A stretch of DNA of 54,425 nt from Archangium sp. (lineage in GTDB: Bacteria > Myxococcota > Myxococcia > Myxococcales > Myxococcaceae). Location of the stretch: positions 1 through 54,425 of the forward strand of contig JAUYRZ010000072.1 of assembly GCA_030695565.1 (NCBI GenBank), written 5' to 3'. This document shows positions 29,658 to 39,444 of the stretch, piece by piece. Under the pieces are notes generated by a model, which saw nothing but the letters and a program-made list of their open reading frames with translations, did no database searches and had not been told where the DNA came from. The position numbers and the translations under genes were made by a program. The first letter of the stretch is position 1. The number at the start of each line of letters is the position of its first letter.

Positions 29658-29963
29658 TCAGTGAAAGCGCTCCTCGACCTGATGGCGCGCTGCCAGCACG
29701 CTGACCAGAAAGCCCGGCCCCACTCGATACAGGAGCAAGTAACCCGAAGTCCCAAACGGAACGAGAAGCTCCCGAAGCGCTCGGTCGTCCTGGTCTCGAG
29801 CCTGAGGGCCGAGCAGCGGCAGCCGCTTCAAGACCTCGACCGCGTCGCGTATCACCCGCTCTGCATCCCCTGCGCGGTCGGGTGACCTCTCGACGAGGTG
29901 CTCGGTCAAGCGGTCGAGATCTTCGTGCGCGCTCCGGGCGAAGCGCACCCGGTACCGTTTCAC
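29658..29963 (-). CDS. ParE/RelE-family toxin
   Basis: The product is 101 aa of the RelE/ParE superfamily: MKRYRVRFARSAHEDLDRLT, a helical hairpin (RVIRDAVEVLKRLPLLG), then beta strands LRELLVPFGTSGYLLLYRVG and SVLAARHQVEERFH. The plan matches ParE-type gyrase inhibitors better than RelE ribosome-dependent RNases, because the terminal catalytic Arg/Tyr set of RelE is not evident. The start is GTG at 29963, overlapping the antitoxin stop (GTGA). The target is inferred from family similarity only. Confidence 0.88.
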   Translation of the reverse strand: MKRYRVRFARSAHEDLDRLTEHLVERSPDRAGDAERVIRDAVEVLKRLPLLGPQARDQDDRALRELLVPFGTSGYLLLYRVGPGFLVSVLAARHQVEERFH

Positions 29964-30220
29964 GCTTTGGCCTTCTTGCGACCGCGCGCCGCGGCCTTCC
30001 TCACCGAAGTGAAGACCTCATCCGCGGTCAGCCAATCGTCTTCTTGTTCCGCCGCAAGTCCGCGCGCGATGAACTCACGCTGCGCGGAACGCTCTTCAGC
30101 GTGCCGGCTGACGGCTTCCTCGATGAAGCTGGAAACGGTCTCCCCTTCCTGCAGCAACGACTCGACTCGCTTGCGCAGTTCTGGGGCGACCCGAGTTGCA
30201 GGAAGCAGTGCGGTCTTCAT
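29960..30220 (-). CDS. RHH-type antitoxin of ParDE-like pair
   Basis: The product is 86 aa from the ATG at 30220. An N-terminal ribbon-helix-helix DNA-binding unit is likely (KTALLPATRVAPELRKRVES, then TVSSFIEEAVSRHAEER), followed by an acidic toxin-binding region (AAEQEDDWLTADEVFTSVRK) and a basic tail. An in-frame GTG at 30250 would start inside the operator and is less likely. It directly precedes the toxin gene with a 4-nt overlap, the usual antitoxin-toxin order. Autorepression through the palindrome at 30221-30248 is inferred. Confidence 0.85.
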   Translation of the reverse strand: MKTALLPATRVAPELRKRVESLLQEGETVSSFIEEAVSRHAEERSAQREFIARGLAAEQEDDWLTADEVFTSVRKAAARGRKKAKA

Positions 30221-30248
30221 GTCGTGCACTACAATCGTAGTGCACGAC
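30221..30248 (-). promoter_or_regulatory. Toxin-antitoxin operator with embedded promoter
   Basis: Perfect 12-bp arms GTCGTGCACTAC (30221-30232) and GTAGTGCACGAC (30237-30248) flank AATC, immediately against the antitoxin ATG. On the minus strand a -35-like TTGACG (30257-30252) and an 18-nt spacer precede a -10-like TGTAGT (30233-30228). This places the transcript start at or next to the ATG. There is no SD, so the mRNA may be leaderless. Confidence 0.8.
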
Positions 30249-30257
30249 ACCCGTCAA

Positions 30258-31724
30258 CTAGCGGATCGACGCCTCGTAGATCTCCTTCACCAGCTTGGGA
30301 TCGACGAAGGGGTTGCGCTCGTTGCGGCCGGTGAAGGCCGACTCAGTCTGCGGGCGCCAGAGGAAGTCGGGGCTCGCGCTCGAGGTGTCCCAACCGCCGT
30401 TGATGAACTTGCCGTTCTTCTCTTCCATCCAGTACCGGTAGTTCTCGGTGCCGCCGCCACCACCGAGCGAAACCTTGCGCTCGACCCAGACGATTTTTCC
30501 ATCGCCAGCGGGGCCGCTGTAGCCGTTCTTGAGCAGCTCGTCGTTCGCCCAGCTCGGCTTGAGGCCGTTCTTGTAGAGCGTGTCGTCGGCTTTGTAGAAG
30601 TTGTAGTTCCACACGTGATCGGCCGAGTCTTTGTCCATCACGGCGGGGCGGCCCGACTTGAGCCAGGCGCTGATCGTCTCGTGCATCAGGACCGGGTCAT
30701 CGCGCTTGTCTTCACGAGCGACGTAGCTCAGCTCGCTCTTCTTGAAGGTCTTCTCGGTGCCGTCCATCAGCTTGACCTTCACTTCGTCGGGCAGGTTGTT
30801 GCTGTTGATCTGCCAGTCCTGCTGACGGCGCGAGGTGTTGTCGAACTTCACGTCGGAGACGATGGTGCCCTTGAGCTGCTGGCCGTTCTTGAGCGTCACC
30901 GTGTCGGGGTTCGCGTCGTAGCGATTGCCCACGAAGTCTGAACCGCCGCCCTGGCTGTCGGCCAGCACGGTGAGCAGGCCCTTGATGTCCTGGGGCGTGA
31001 AGGTGACGCCGTTGAGGGTGACGGCCTTCTTGGGCTCCTCGAAGAGGATGCCGGCGCGGGCCACCTTGTCGCAGCTGCCCCACCAGCCCACGTCCATGCG
31101 GCTCTCGGTCTTGCCGTCTTTGCCGAACTGGCCGTTGCGATCGATGAAGTCCCACTTCACGTCGGCATCGATCTTCCCGTTGTTGTTGAAGTCGACACCC
31201 GTGGTGCGCTCGGCGTCGATCTCCGAGAGGTTCGACTGGGGGATGTAGTGGCCCGATTCTTTGCCCACCAACCAGTTGAGGTTGGGCTTGAGCTCGAAGT
31301 TGCGGGCGCCTTCAGCCTGGCCACGCGCCTTGAGCAGGGCGTCGACCTTGGAGAGCGTGCCCTCCTTTGCCCAAAGGTGGGTCTGCGGGTTGCCTGCCTC
31401 GTTACCGCTGCCGGCCATGGGCCAGTAGGTCGTCGTCCACGGCTGGCGCGTGGCTTCGATGGTCACCTTCTCCGGCTGGTTCGTCGGCGCGGGAGGCGGC
31501 GTGACGATCGCGGTGCCACCGATGAGGCGGGTGAACTCGGTCTTCGCCGCGGCCGTGAACTTCGAGCCGTGCGTGTTGAGCATCGCCTGCAGCTCGGCCC
31601 TCTCCGCGGCGTCGATGCTGCCGCCGTCTTGAGCCGACTTCACGATGGTGCGGACTTCGTCGCGGGTGACACGCTTGTTGGTGAGCGCCGTCGTCAATGC
31701 ACTGCGAATCGAATCAATCGACAT
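30258..31724 (-). CDS. Elicitor-type transglutaminase-like protein
   Basis: The product is 488 aa and resembles the TGase_elicitor family (GP42/Pep-13-type transglutaminases, also found in some marine bacteria). The likely catalytic Cys218 lies in GWWGSCDKVARAGILFEEP at a helix start, and the likely His370 is in SADHVWNYNFY; an Asp/Asn partner would be about 20 residues on. Just before the active site is an EF-hand-like calcium loop (DFNNNGKIDADV, residues 178-189). The N-terminal 70 residues are helical and polar (SIRSALTTALTNKRVTRDEV), with no Sec signal or lipobox. A Pro-rich linker follows (TPPPAPTNQPEK). Protein cross-linking or deamidation is inferred from the family. Non-classical export is possible. 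Confidence 0.8.
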   Translation of the reverse strand: MSIDSIRSALTTALTNKRVTRDEVRTIVKSAQDGGSIDAAERAELQAMLNTHGSKFTAAAKTEFTRLIGGTAIVTPPPAPTNQPEKVTIEATRQPWTTTYWPMAGSGNEAGNPQTHLWAKEGTLSKVDALLKARGQAEGARNFELKPNLNWLVGKESGHYIPQSNLSEIDAERTTGVDFNNNGKIDADVKWDFIDRNGQFGKDGKTESRMDVGWWGSCDKVARAGILFEEPKKAVTLNGVTFTPQDIKGLLTVLADSQGGGSDFVGNRYDANPDTVTLKNGQQLKGTIVSDVKFDNTSRRQQDWQINSNNLPDEVKVKLMDGTEKTFKKSELSYVAREDKRDDPVLMHETISAWLKSGRPAVMDKDSADHVWNYNFYKADDTLYKNGLKPSWANDELLKNGYSGPAGDGKIVWVERKVSLGGGGGTENYRYWMEEKNGKFINGGWDTSSASPDFLWRPQTESAFTGRNERNPFVDPKLVKEIYEASIR

Positions 31725-31854
31725 GAAGTGGAGCCTCGGGAATTGGAGTGAAGAATCTGCCTACATTGTCTGACAGAGCCTTCAGAAGTTTCGCACAGAA
31801 ATGGGGCGAGCGCCGTAACCCCATGGCATTTCAGTTAAAAGGGCCCTGAAAAAG

Positions 31855-32949
31855 ATGCCGCCCCCTCCGCCGAGACGCCCGACGAACAGGAAAGTGAAGG
31901 CGCCGACGGTCGCCTCCGCCGAGATGATTCGGTCGCGGCAAAAAGGCGCGCTCCTGGGCCTCGCGGTCGGCGAAGCGATGGGCACTCGCAATGAGATGCG
32001 CAATTTGCCGGCCGCGCAGTTTCCGGAGCTCAATGAAGGCCCGCTCCAGGAGCCGCGGGGCGGCGGACGGCTCGAGCTGCTGCCGGGCCAGGTGACCTGG
32101 GGCTCTGAGATGGCTCAGGTGCTCTCGGGCACGCTGCGCAACCTGCGGCGCTACGACGTGCTCGAGACGGGCAAGGCCTACGCGCGCTGGCTCCCCAACG
32201 CGATCGACGTGCCCGAAGCGATCAAGGCGGCGCTGGAGGCGATCCTCGATGGCCGCTCGCCCGAGTACTCCGGCCGCAAGGTGTGGCTCGAGGGGTACCA
32301 GAAGGTGCGCGACAACGCGCCGCTCGCCCGCACCGCACCGATTGGTGTGTTTTTCCATTCGAAGCGCGAAGAGCGCATCGCCGCCTCGCTCGACGACACG
32401 GCGGTGACGCACTTCGATCCTCTTTGCCAGCTGGCGTGCGCGACCTTCAACGGGATCATCGCGGCGGCGATCTGCACGCCGGAGGAGCGGCTCGACCCGG
32501 CGGCGTTGCTCAAGGTGGCTGAAGCCGAGCTCTCCCTGGCGGCCGCGACGCTGGGCCGCAAGGAGTCGGACTGGGTCTCGCAGACGAAAGACGCCGCTGA
32601 CTGGCTGCGGGAAGATCTGCGGCGGGCGCAGGACGACGATCCCGAGCTCTACGGGCCCGAGTTGCACCTCTTCTTCCCCTGGCCCACGTCGATCCGGGTG
32701 ACCTACCGGCTCGCCTTCTGGGAGCTGTTCCACGCGCCTTCACTCGAAGCGGCGTTGATCGACGTGGCCAATCGAGGCGGTGACAGCGACACCAACGCGG
32801 CCGTCACCGGCGCGCTCTTCGGGGCGATCTTCGGTGAAGGCGCGGTGCCCGAGCTCTGGGCCGAGCGCGTGCTGGAGGTCAGGGGCGGCGCCCAGCACCC
32901 GCGCAACCTGGTCACCCTGGCCGGGCTGGGCCCGGACGATCACGACTAA
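31855..32949 (+). CDS. ADP-ribosylglycohydrolase-like protein with degraded metal site
   Basis: The product is 364 aa with the all-helical ADP-ribosylglycohydrolase plan: RQKGALLGLAVGEAMG at 29-43 and NRGGDSDTNAAVTGALFGAI near the C-terminus, the latter matching the conserved GGDxDTxAA metal-binding block. At the position where active members have T-D-D-(T/S)-x-M, this protein reads TWGSEMAQVL (81-90). The first pair of metal-binding Asp is therefore missing. It may be catalytically altered or a binding protein. The N-terminus is Pro/Arg-rich. The gene is divergent from the transglutaminase gene (130-bp spacer), and its TAA overlaps the convergent TAG of the lamin-tail lipoprotein. Confidence 0.85.
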   Translation: MPPPPPRRPTNRKVKAPTVASAEMIRSRQKGALLGLAVGEAMGTRNEMRNLPAAQFPELNEGPLQEPRGGGRLELLPGQVTWGSEMAQVLSGTLRNLRRYDVLETGKAYARWLPNAIDVPEAIKAALEAILDGRSPEYSGRKVWLEGYQKVRDNAPLARTAPIGVFFHSKREERIAASLDDTAVTHFDPLCQLACATFNGIIAAAICTPEERLDPAALLKVAEAELSLAAATLGRKESDWVSQTKDAADWLREDLRRAQDDDPELYGPELHLFFPWPTSIRVTYRLAFWELFHAPSLEAALIDVANRGGDSDTNAAVTGALFGAIFGEGAVPELWAERVLEVRGGAQHPRNLVTLAGLGPDDHD

Positions 32950-34949
32950 GGGCCGACGTTCATCGCACCCGGCGTCGGCGCTGCGTTGATGGTGAAGTCG
33001 GGCACGTTGTTGTTGGTGTCCAACGAGTTGGGGGCACGCCCGATGCTCACGTTGCTGGTGTTGCTGTCGGCGAGCGCCGCGGTCGAGCTGGCGCCTTCCT
33101 GCACCGAGATGGTCCCCGCAGGCGAAGCCCAGTTGGTGCCGCCTTCGTACGAAAGACTGTCCAGAATCACCGAGCTCGCCGAATCGATCAGCGCCAGTGC
33201 ATCAGGGGCGCCGTTCTGAATCAGGTCCGTGGCCGGGGTGACCGCCAGCTTCTTCACCGTGCCCGGGAGCGCGGCCAGGGTCGCCGCGCTGGCGACCACC
33301 AGGTACTCACCCGCCGCCAGTGACCCCACCGAGGTCAGATCGATGGTCGTGTACGCCGGCCCCGGATTGCTGCCGCCGTTGATCAACACCAGCGAGCGCC
33401 CCACGAGTGTCTGGGCGGAAGCCGTCGGGTTGTACAACTCGATGAACTCGGCGGAGTCGGTGCCGACGTTGTCGTAGTCGACTTCGTTGATGACGATGCC
33501 GCTGGTCGGCGCCTGGTAGCCGGTGAAGGTGGCCGTGCGCGCCGAAGCGCTGATCGGCGTGCCGCGAACGTCAGCCACCGAAGTCGCCGCGGTGAGCGTG
33601 TACGAGGTGCCGCCGGTCTGCGCGCTGGTGGTGAAGCTGAACGTCGAGGGCGAGAGCTGCGTGGCCTGCGTCACGCTCAGCCCACCGATGGTCATGCTCG
33701 AGGTGGTGACCGTGAACGGGTTCATCGGGCGGGTGAAGGTGGCGCGCACCGCGGTGAGCGAGGTCGCCACCGCCGAGACCAACTGCGGCGCGGGGCAGGT
33801 GCTGCCCGCCAGCGCGCTCGAGGTGAACGCCGAGGGCTGGGCCTGCGCGTTGAAGCGCCACAACGGCGAGGCCGTCAGCTGCACGCTGCAGCCGGTGCTC
33901 AGGCCTTCCGCATCGGCCAGCGCGGCCGGCAGCCGCAGCTTCATCACGGTCGAATCGGTGGTGCCCGCGGTGGTGAAGCTCGCAGACAGATAGCCGCCGC
34001 CCGCGAAGGCCATGTCACCCACCAGGCTGCCGTTCATCGAGAGCAGCTCGACCTCGCGATCATCGAGCGCGCTGACCTGGGCGAAGTCGACGCTCGAGGC
34101 GTTCTGCGCGAGACCGGAGACCGGGTTGCTGCTGCTCCGCTTCACGAAGCCGCTGAGGGTGGTGGCTACCCGAAGGCCGGCGTTCTTGCCGACGCCCGTG
34201 ACGGTGAAGTCGACCAGGTCGCCTGCTGAAACAGCCAGGGTGGAGGCCTCGACCGCGACGAAGAGCGCCGGGCCCGTATTGCCCGCTTGCACGATGAAGC
34301 CGGCCGGATCGGTCGTCGGGCCGGCGTCAGGCGCCAGCGGCTTCACGAAGGTCACCAACGCCCCTTGAACCGGGAGTGAAACGCTGCCCGGGGCGAGATC
34401 GGCGGCCGAACGCACCGCGGTGATCTGCGCGGCCGTGTTCGACGATGTACCGCCGCCACCACCGGTCGCGCCGCCGCCCGCCCCACCACCGGTCATACCG
34501 CCACCGCCGGAGCCGCCGCCCGTCACGCCGCCACCCGAGCCGCCGCCGGTCACGCCGCCACCGGAGCCGCCGCCCGTGACGCCGCCACCGGAGCCGCCGC
34601 CCATCGCCCCTCCACCCGAGCCGCCGCCCGTGACACCGCCACCGGAGCCGCCGCCCATCGCCCCTCCACCCGAGCCGCCGCCCGTCCCGCCGCCGCTGCT
34701 GAAGCCGCCGCCGAAACCAGAGCCGGTGCAGAAGCCTCCGATGCACTGCTGATCGCCCACGCACGCGATGCACACCGACGCGCGCGAACCACACGCCAGC
34801 GCGTTCGGCACCGCGATGCACTCGCCCTTCGCGTCACAACACCCCGCGCAGTTGCTGGGCAGGCACTTGGGCTTCGCGGGGCCGCAGCCCACGCCCAACG
34901 ACAGCGCGAACAGGGCCAGCGCGAAGGACGACAGGCGAATGGACGGCAT
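32946..34949 (-). CDS. Surface lipoprotein with Gly-rich repeat and lamin-tail domain
   Basis: The product is 667 aa. The ATG at 34949 is preceded by AAGGAG; the lipobox Cys is residue 22 (LGVGC). A Cys-rich segment follows (KCLPSNCAGCCDAKGECIAV and GDQQCIGGFCTG), then a roughly 80-residue Gly/Ser repeat, then a beta-rich OB/Ig-like region (about 175-310). An Ig-like strand block with SLTAVRATFTRPMNPFTV follows. The C-terminal lamin-tail domain (about 500-667) starts GIVINEVDYDNVGTDSAEFI and contains ELYNPTASAQTLVGRSLVLI. Lamin-tail domains occur in secreted bacterial nucleases and surface proteins, but no nuclease domain is present here. It may be cotranscribed with uspA (17-bp gap). A role in surface attachment is inferred. 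Confidence 0.85.
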   Translation of the reverse strand: MPSIRLSSFALALFALSLGVGCGPAKPKCLPSNCAGCCDAKGECIAVPNALACGSRASVCIACVGDQQCIGGFCTGSGFGGGFSSGGGTGGGSGGGAMGGGSGGGVTGGGSGGGAMGGGSGGGVTGGGSGGGVTGGGSGGGVTGGGSGGGGMTGGGAGGGATGGGGGTSSNTAAQITAVRSAADLAPGSVSLPVQGALVTFVKPLAPDAGPTTDPAGFIVQAGNTGPALFVAVEASTLAVSAGDLVDFTVTGVGKNAGLRVATTLSGFVKRSSSNPVSGLAQNASSVDFAQVSALDDREVELLSMNGSLVGDMAFAGGGYLSASFTTAGTTDSTVMKLRLPAALADAEGLSTGCSVQLTASPLWRFNAQAQPSAFTSSALAGSTCPAPQLVSAVATSLTAVRATFTRPMNPFTVTTSSMTIGGLSVTQATQLSPSTFSFTTSAQTGGTSYTLTAATSVADVRGTPISASARTATFTGYQAPTSGIVINEVDYDNVGTDSAEFIELYNPTASAQTLVGRSLVLINGGSNPGPAYTTIDLTSVGSLAAGEYLVVASAATLAALPGTVKKLAVTPATDLIQNGAPDALALIDSASSVILDSLSYEGGTNWASPAGTISVQEGASSTAALADSNTSNVSIGRAPNSLDTNNNVPDFTINAAPTPGAMNVGP
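34480..34700 (-). repeat. 27-nt tandem repeat encoding GGGSGGG(V/A)(T/M)
   Basis: About eight imperfect units of 27 nt, each encoding nine residues (GGGSGGGVT or GGGSGGGAM), lie inside the lipoprotein gene. Units differ mainly at the last two codons, in alternating blocks. Copy number is likely to vary between strains by slippage. Confidence 0.85.
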
Positions 34950-34966
34950 GAAGGCTCCTTGGAAAA

Positions 34967-35389
34967 TCAACGAACGACGAGAACAGGCTTGGAGCAGATG
35001 TGCACGAGCCGGTCGGTGATGCTCCCGAGCAGCATGCGCGCCACCGCGCCGTGGCCCTTGGCGCCGATCACCACGCCCCACACCCGCGAGGCGGTGGCGA
35101 GATCCGAGATCGCCTCGGCCGGGGGCCCGGTGAGGATCACCGTGTCGGCTTCGACGCCCAGCTCGGTGGCCAGCTTCTTCGCGGCCGCGAGGGTCTCATG
35201 GGCGACCTCCCGGTTGCCCTCTTCCACCTTCGCGATGGTGTCCGCGTAGACGTTGGGGCTCAACAGGATCGGCGGCAACACGTTCACCAACTCGAGCCGC
35301 GCCGAGAGCGACTTCGCCAGAACTGCCGCTTCACGCACGCCCTTGAGGCTGTGGGCTGATCCATCGACGGCCACCAGAATGCTCTGCAT
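34967..35389 (-). CDS. Universal stress protein, UspA family
   Basis: The product is 140 aa, a cytoplasmic Rossmann-like dimer protein of the ATP-binding UspA branch. It starts MQSILVAVDGSAHSLKGVRE, with the nucleotide-binding Asp in the first strand. The ATP-binding motif G-x2-G-x9-G-(S/T) is intact in GAKGHGAVARMLLGSIT, and the protein ends in the typical strand KPVLVVR. It lies 21 bp behind the MOSC gene and 17 bp ahead of the lipoprotein gene, all on the same strand. Confidence 0.93.
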   Translation of the reverse strand: MQSILVAVDGSAHSLKGVREAAVLAKSLSARLELVNVLPPILLSPNVYADTIAKVEEGNREVAHETLAAAKKLATELGVEADTVILTGPPAEAISDLATASRVWGVVIGAKGHGAVARMLLGSITDRLVHICSKPVLVVR

Positions 35390-35410
35390 GGGCCGAAGGT
35401 ACGCAACCGC

Positions 35411-35941
35411 TCAGCGCGAAACCAGCGTCACGGGGTCGCCCGGGCGAATGACGCCCGGCCGCTCGACCCACGCCACCACGCCGCGCAACCGATGCGCCGC
35501 CTTCACGAACTTGAAGGCGACCGACTCGTCGACCCCGGCGCCCCGCACGATGCCCTTGCCTGCCTTGCGGCACGGGTCGTTTTCGCCGTCGACCACCAGC
35601 ACCGCCCCCGAGCCGAACACCATGCGAGTCCCGGGAGGGCAGCGGGTCAGCTCAGGCGCGTCTCGCAGCAGCAGGTTCGCGCCGAGCCACCGGTAATCCA
35701 GCGCAGGCAGGCCCAGCGTGATGGCCACCTGGCCCAGCTCCTCCACGCTGACCAGCGAGAGCTGCCGGGCGTTGCGAATCTCGGTGCCCTTCGGCAGGTG
35801 CTTCTCCCGCACGCCGGCGCGCCGGGTGAGTCCCGCGTGACGATCTCCCTCGAGGCCCGCGAAGGAGAGCACGGCCAGCTCGAGCTGCCTCGTCACGAAG
35901 TCACCCGGGAGATCGGCGATGCCCAGCGCTTCGACTTCCAT
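35411..35941 (-). CDS. MOSC-domain protein
   Basis: The product is 176 aa, a stand-alone MOSC (molybdenum cofactor sulfurase C-terminal) domain. The conserved GDRHAG, the arm segment IRNARQLSLVSVEEL, the block LDYRWLGANLLLRD and the likely Mo- or sulfur-carrying Cys in VDGENDPCRKAGKGI are all visible. Relatives include YiiM-type oxygen-tolerant Moco proteins. Sulfur transfer or N-hydroxylated-compound reduction is possible but not shown by the sequence. It is divergent from the ABC-F gene, with a 69-bp spacer. Confidence 0.92.
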   Translation of the reverse strand: MEVEALGIADLPGDFVTRQLELAVLSFAGLEGDRHAGLTRRAGVREKHLPKGTEIRNARQLSLVSVEELGQVAITLGLPALDYRWLGANLLLRDAPELTRCPPGTRMVFGSGAVLVVDGENDPCRKAGKGIVRGAGVDESVAFKFVKAAHRLRGVVAWVERPGVIRPGDPVTLVSR

Positions 35942-36010
35942 GGGCGTCGACTAACACTCCTCTTTCAGCGCTGCCCGGCGGCGTCGATTTCAGTGTAGAG
36001 GCGACGGATT

Positions 36011-37615
<1,605 letters not shown>

Positions 37616-37642
37616 GCGAGTGTCGCACCTGAACCCACCTCG

Positions 37643-37669
37643 AGGAACCCACCGAGTCAATCGGTTCCT
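37643..37669 (+). terminator. Possible terminator hairpin after the ABC-F gene
   Basis: Arms AGGAACC (37643-37649) and GGTTCCT (37663-37669) with a 13-nt loop, 27 bp after the ABC-F stop and 51 bp before the next gene. There is no T run, so this is tentative. Confidence 0.4.
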
Positions 37670-37720
37670 GAGCGTTGCCTTGCGTCGACACGCACCAGAG
37701 CGGACACTCCCGCCCTGCCC

Positions 37721-39436
37721 ATGCGTTCACTCATTCTGCTCCTGACTGCAGGTGTCGCTCTTGGTGTGACCGGCTGCACCAAAGACAAGGTCGTCGCCGC
37801 GAACTGTCGCGCCGACGATGACTGTCAGGCGGGCTCGTTGTGTGAAAACTACGAGTGCGTTCCGCGCGAAGCCAAGGCCTGCGACATCGTGCTCGAAGGA
37901 AACCCCATCCTTCAGCCCTCGCCGCACACCGTCGACTTCGGCACGGTCGATGCGCAGGCGGCCCTGCTGCAGACCGTCACCCTGCACAACATCGGCAACT
38001 GCACGCTGACGCTCTTCGAAGCGACGCTGGCCGACACCGGTGCGGGCTTCACCTGCGATCTCTGCGACACCACTTTCCCCAAAGAAGTCTGGCCCGGCCG
38101 CAGCCTCGAGATTCAGCTCAGCTACACGCCGAGCGCGGTGCGCAACTCGGTCACCGAGCTGACCCTGCTGTCGGACGACAAGGAGTACCCCACCCTCCGG
38201 ATCCCCATCAAAGCCAACTACATCGGCACCTCGCAGCTGGTCGCTTCTCCGAGCCCGGTCGACTTTGGCTACACCGCGCAGGGCCGCCTGACCCGCCGCA
38301 CCGTTCAGCTCTCGAACCAGGGCACGGGCAGCGCGCCGGTCACCATCAACAGCGTGGCGCTCTCGCCCGCCGACACGATGGACTTCGCGCTGGTGCCGCT
38401 CACCAGCCTGCCCCGCACGCTCGCGCCCGCGTCGATCGATCGCACCGCCGTGCAGACGCTCGAGGTGCGCTACACGCCGCGCACGCTGGCAGATCACACC
38501 GCCGATCTCGTGGTCACCACCAACAAAGGCACCTTCACCGTGCCGTTGAGCGGAACGTCTTCGTCCGCCCCCGGAGTGACCGTCACGCCCGCGATGATCG
38601 ACCTGGGTGACGTGACGCTCGGCACCAGCACCTTCCGCACCATCACGGTGGTCAACGGAGGCGGCGCGCCGCTGACCGTGCGCCCCACGTGGAGCGGCAT
38701 GATGTTCACCACCGACTTCTCCACCAACCCGCAGATCGTGCCCGACGTGCTGCCCTCTCAATACGTCGAGGTGCAGGTGCTGGTGACGGCGACGCGCGAA
38801 GGCGTGCTCCAGTCGATCTTGAACCTGGAGACCAACGATCCGCTCCGCCCCACGGTCAGCATTCCGGTGACCGCGCGCGGCGTGCTCGGTGGCGGCGCCG
38901 AGGTGGTGAAGCTCGAGATGACCTTCGACAACGGGGCCGACAACGCCTTCGACAACGACGTGCGCAACGTCGACATGACCCTGGAGCACCCGTTCGGTTA
39001 CGTCTGCAACAAGCAGACGCCCAACCCGATGAACTGGGGCAACCACGGCAGCGCGTCGTGGTTGGCCTTCGCGCCGAAAGAAGAGCCGGAGCGCATCATC
39101 CTCGCCGACTCCCGGCAGGACGGGACCTACCGCGTGATGGTGAGCTATCAGAACGACTGCGCCTCGCTGCCGACCGATCTGCTCGCCGGCATCCTGGGCA
39201 TCTCGGTCGAGGTGCTGGTCGGCTACCTGTCGGGCGGCGCGATCCCCGTCCCCGGTCAAGACATCGGCAACCTCATCCAGAGCATCTGCCTCGACAAGAG
39301 CAGCTCGGCGGTGACCGTGAAGGTGTTCGTCAACGGCAACCTGATCTCCGAGAAGAACGCCACCCTGGGCCGCAAGGGCGACAGCACCTATGTGCTCGAC
39401 CTCGTGCGCCAGAACAGCATGTTCCGCGTTCCGTGA
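37721..39436 (+). CDS. ASH-domain lipoprotein 1
   Basis: The product is 571 aa. Lipobox GVTGC puts the acylated Cys at 19. A short Cys-rich EGF-like segment follows (NCRADDDCQAGSLCENYECV). Three ASPM/SPD-2/Hydin (choice-of-anchor D) Ig-like repeats cover about 65-390; each has the pattern (V/I)DFG-x(4-8)-(Q/R)-TV-x-L-x-N-G (VDFGTVDAQAALLQTVTLHN; VDFGYTAQGRLTRRTVQLSN; IDLGDVTLGTSTFRTITVVN). The last 180 residues form a different beta-rich domain with conserved ILADSRQDGTYRVMVSYQND. The protein is probably outer-membrane anchored. It starts a three-gene operon with spacings of 8 and 3 nt. No enzymatic motif is seen. Confidence 0.85.
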   Translation: MRSLILLLTAGVALGVTGCTKDKVVAANCRADDDCQAGSLCENYECVPREAKACDIVLEGNPILQPSPHTVDFGTVDAQAALLQTVTLHNIGNCTLTLFEATLADTGAGFTCDLCDTTFPKEVWPGRSLEIQLSYTPSAVRNSVTELTLLSDDKEYPTLRIPIKANYIGTSQLVASPSPVDFGYTAQGRLTRRTVQLSNQGTGSAPVTINSVALSPADTMDFALVPLTSLPRTLAPASIDRTAVQTLEVRYTPRTLADHTADLVVTTNKGTFTVPLSGTSSSAPGVTVTPAMIDLGDVTLGTSTFRTITVVNGGGAPLTVRPTWSGMMFTTDFSTNPQIVPDVLPSQYVEVQVLVTATREGVLQSILNLETNDPLRPTVSIPVTARGVLGGGAEVVKLEMTFDNGADNAFDNDVRNVDMTLEHPFGYVCNKQTPNPMNWGNHGSASWLAFAPKEEPERIILADSRQDGTYRVMVSYQNDCASLPTDLLAGILGISVEVLVGYLSGGAIPVPGQDIGNLIQSICLDKSSSAVTVKVFVNGNLISEKNATLGRKGDSTYVLDLVRQNSMFRVP

Positions 39437-39444
39437 GGCCCTCG

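Noticed and set aside
34420-34752. Pro-rich plus-strand frame opposite the Gly repeat
   Set aside because: It is the antisense of the GGGSGGG repeat in the lipoprotein gene and has no start context of its own.
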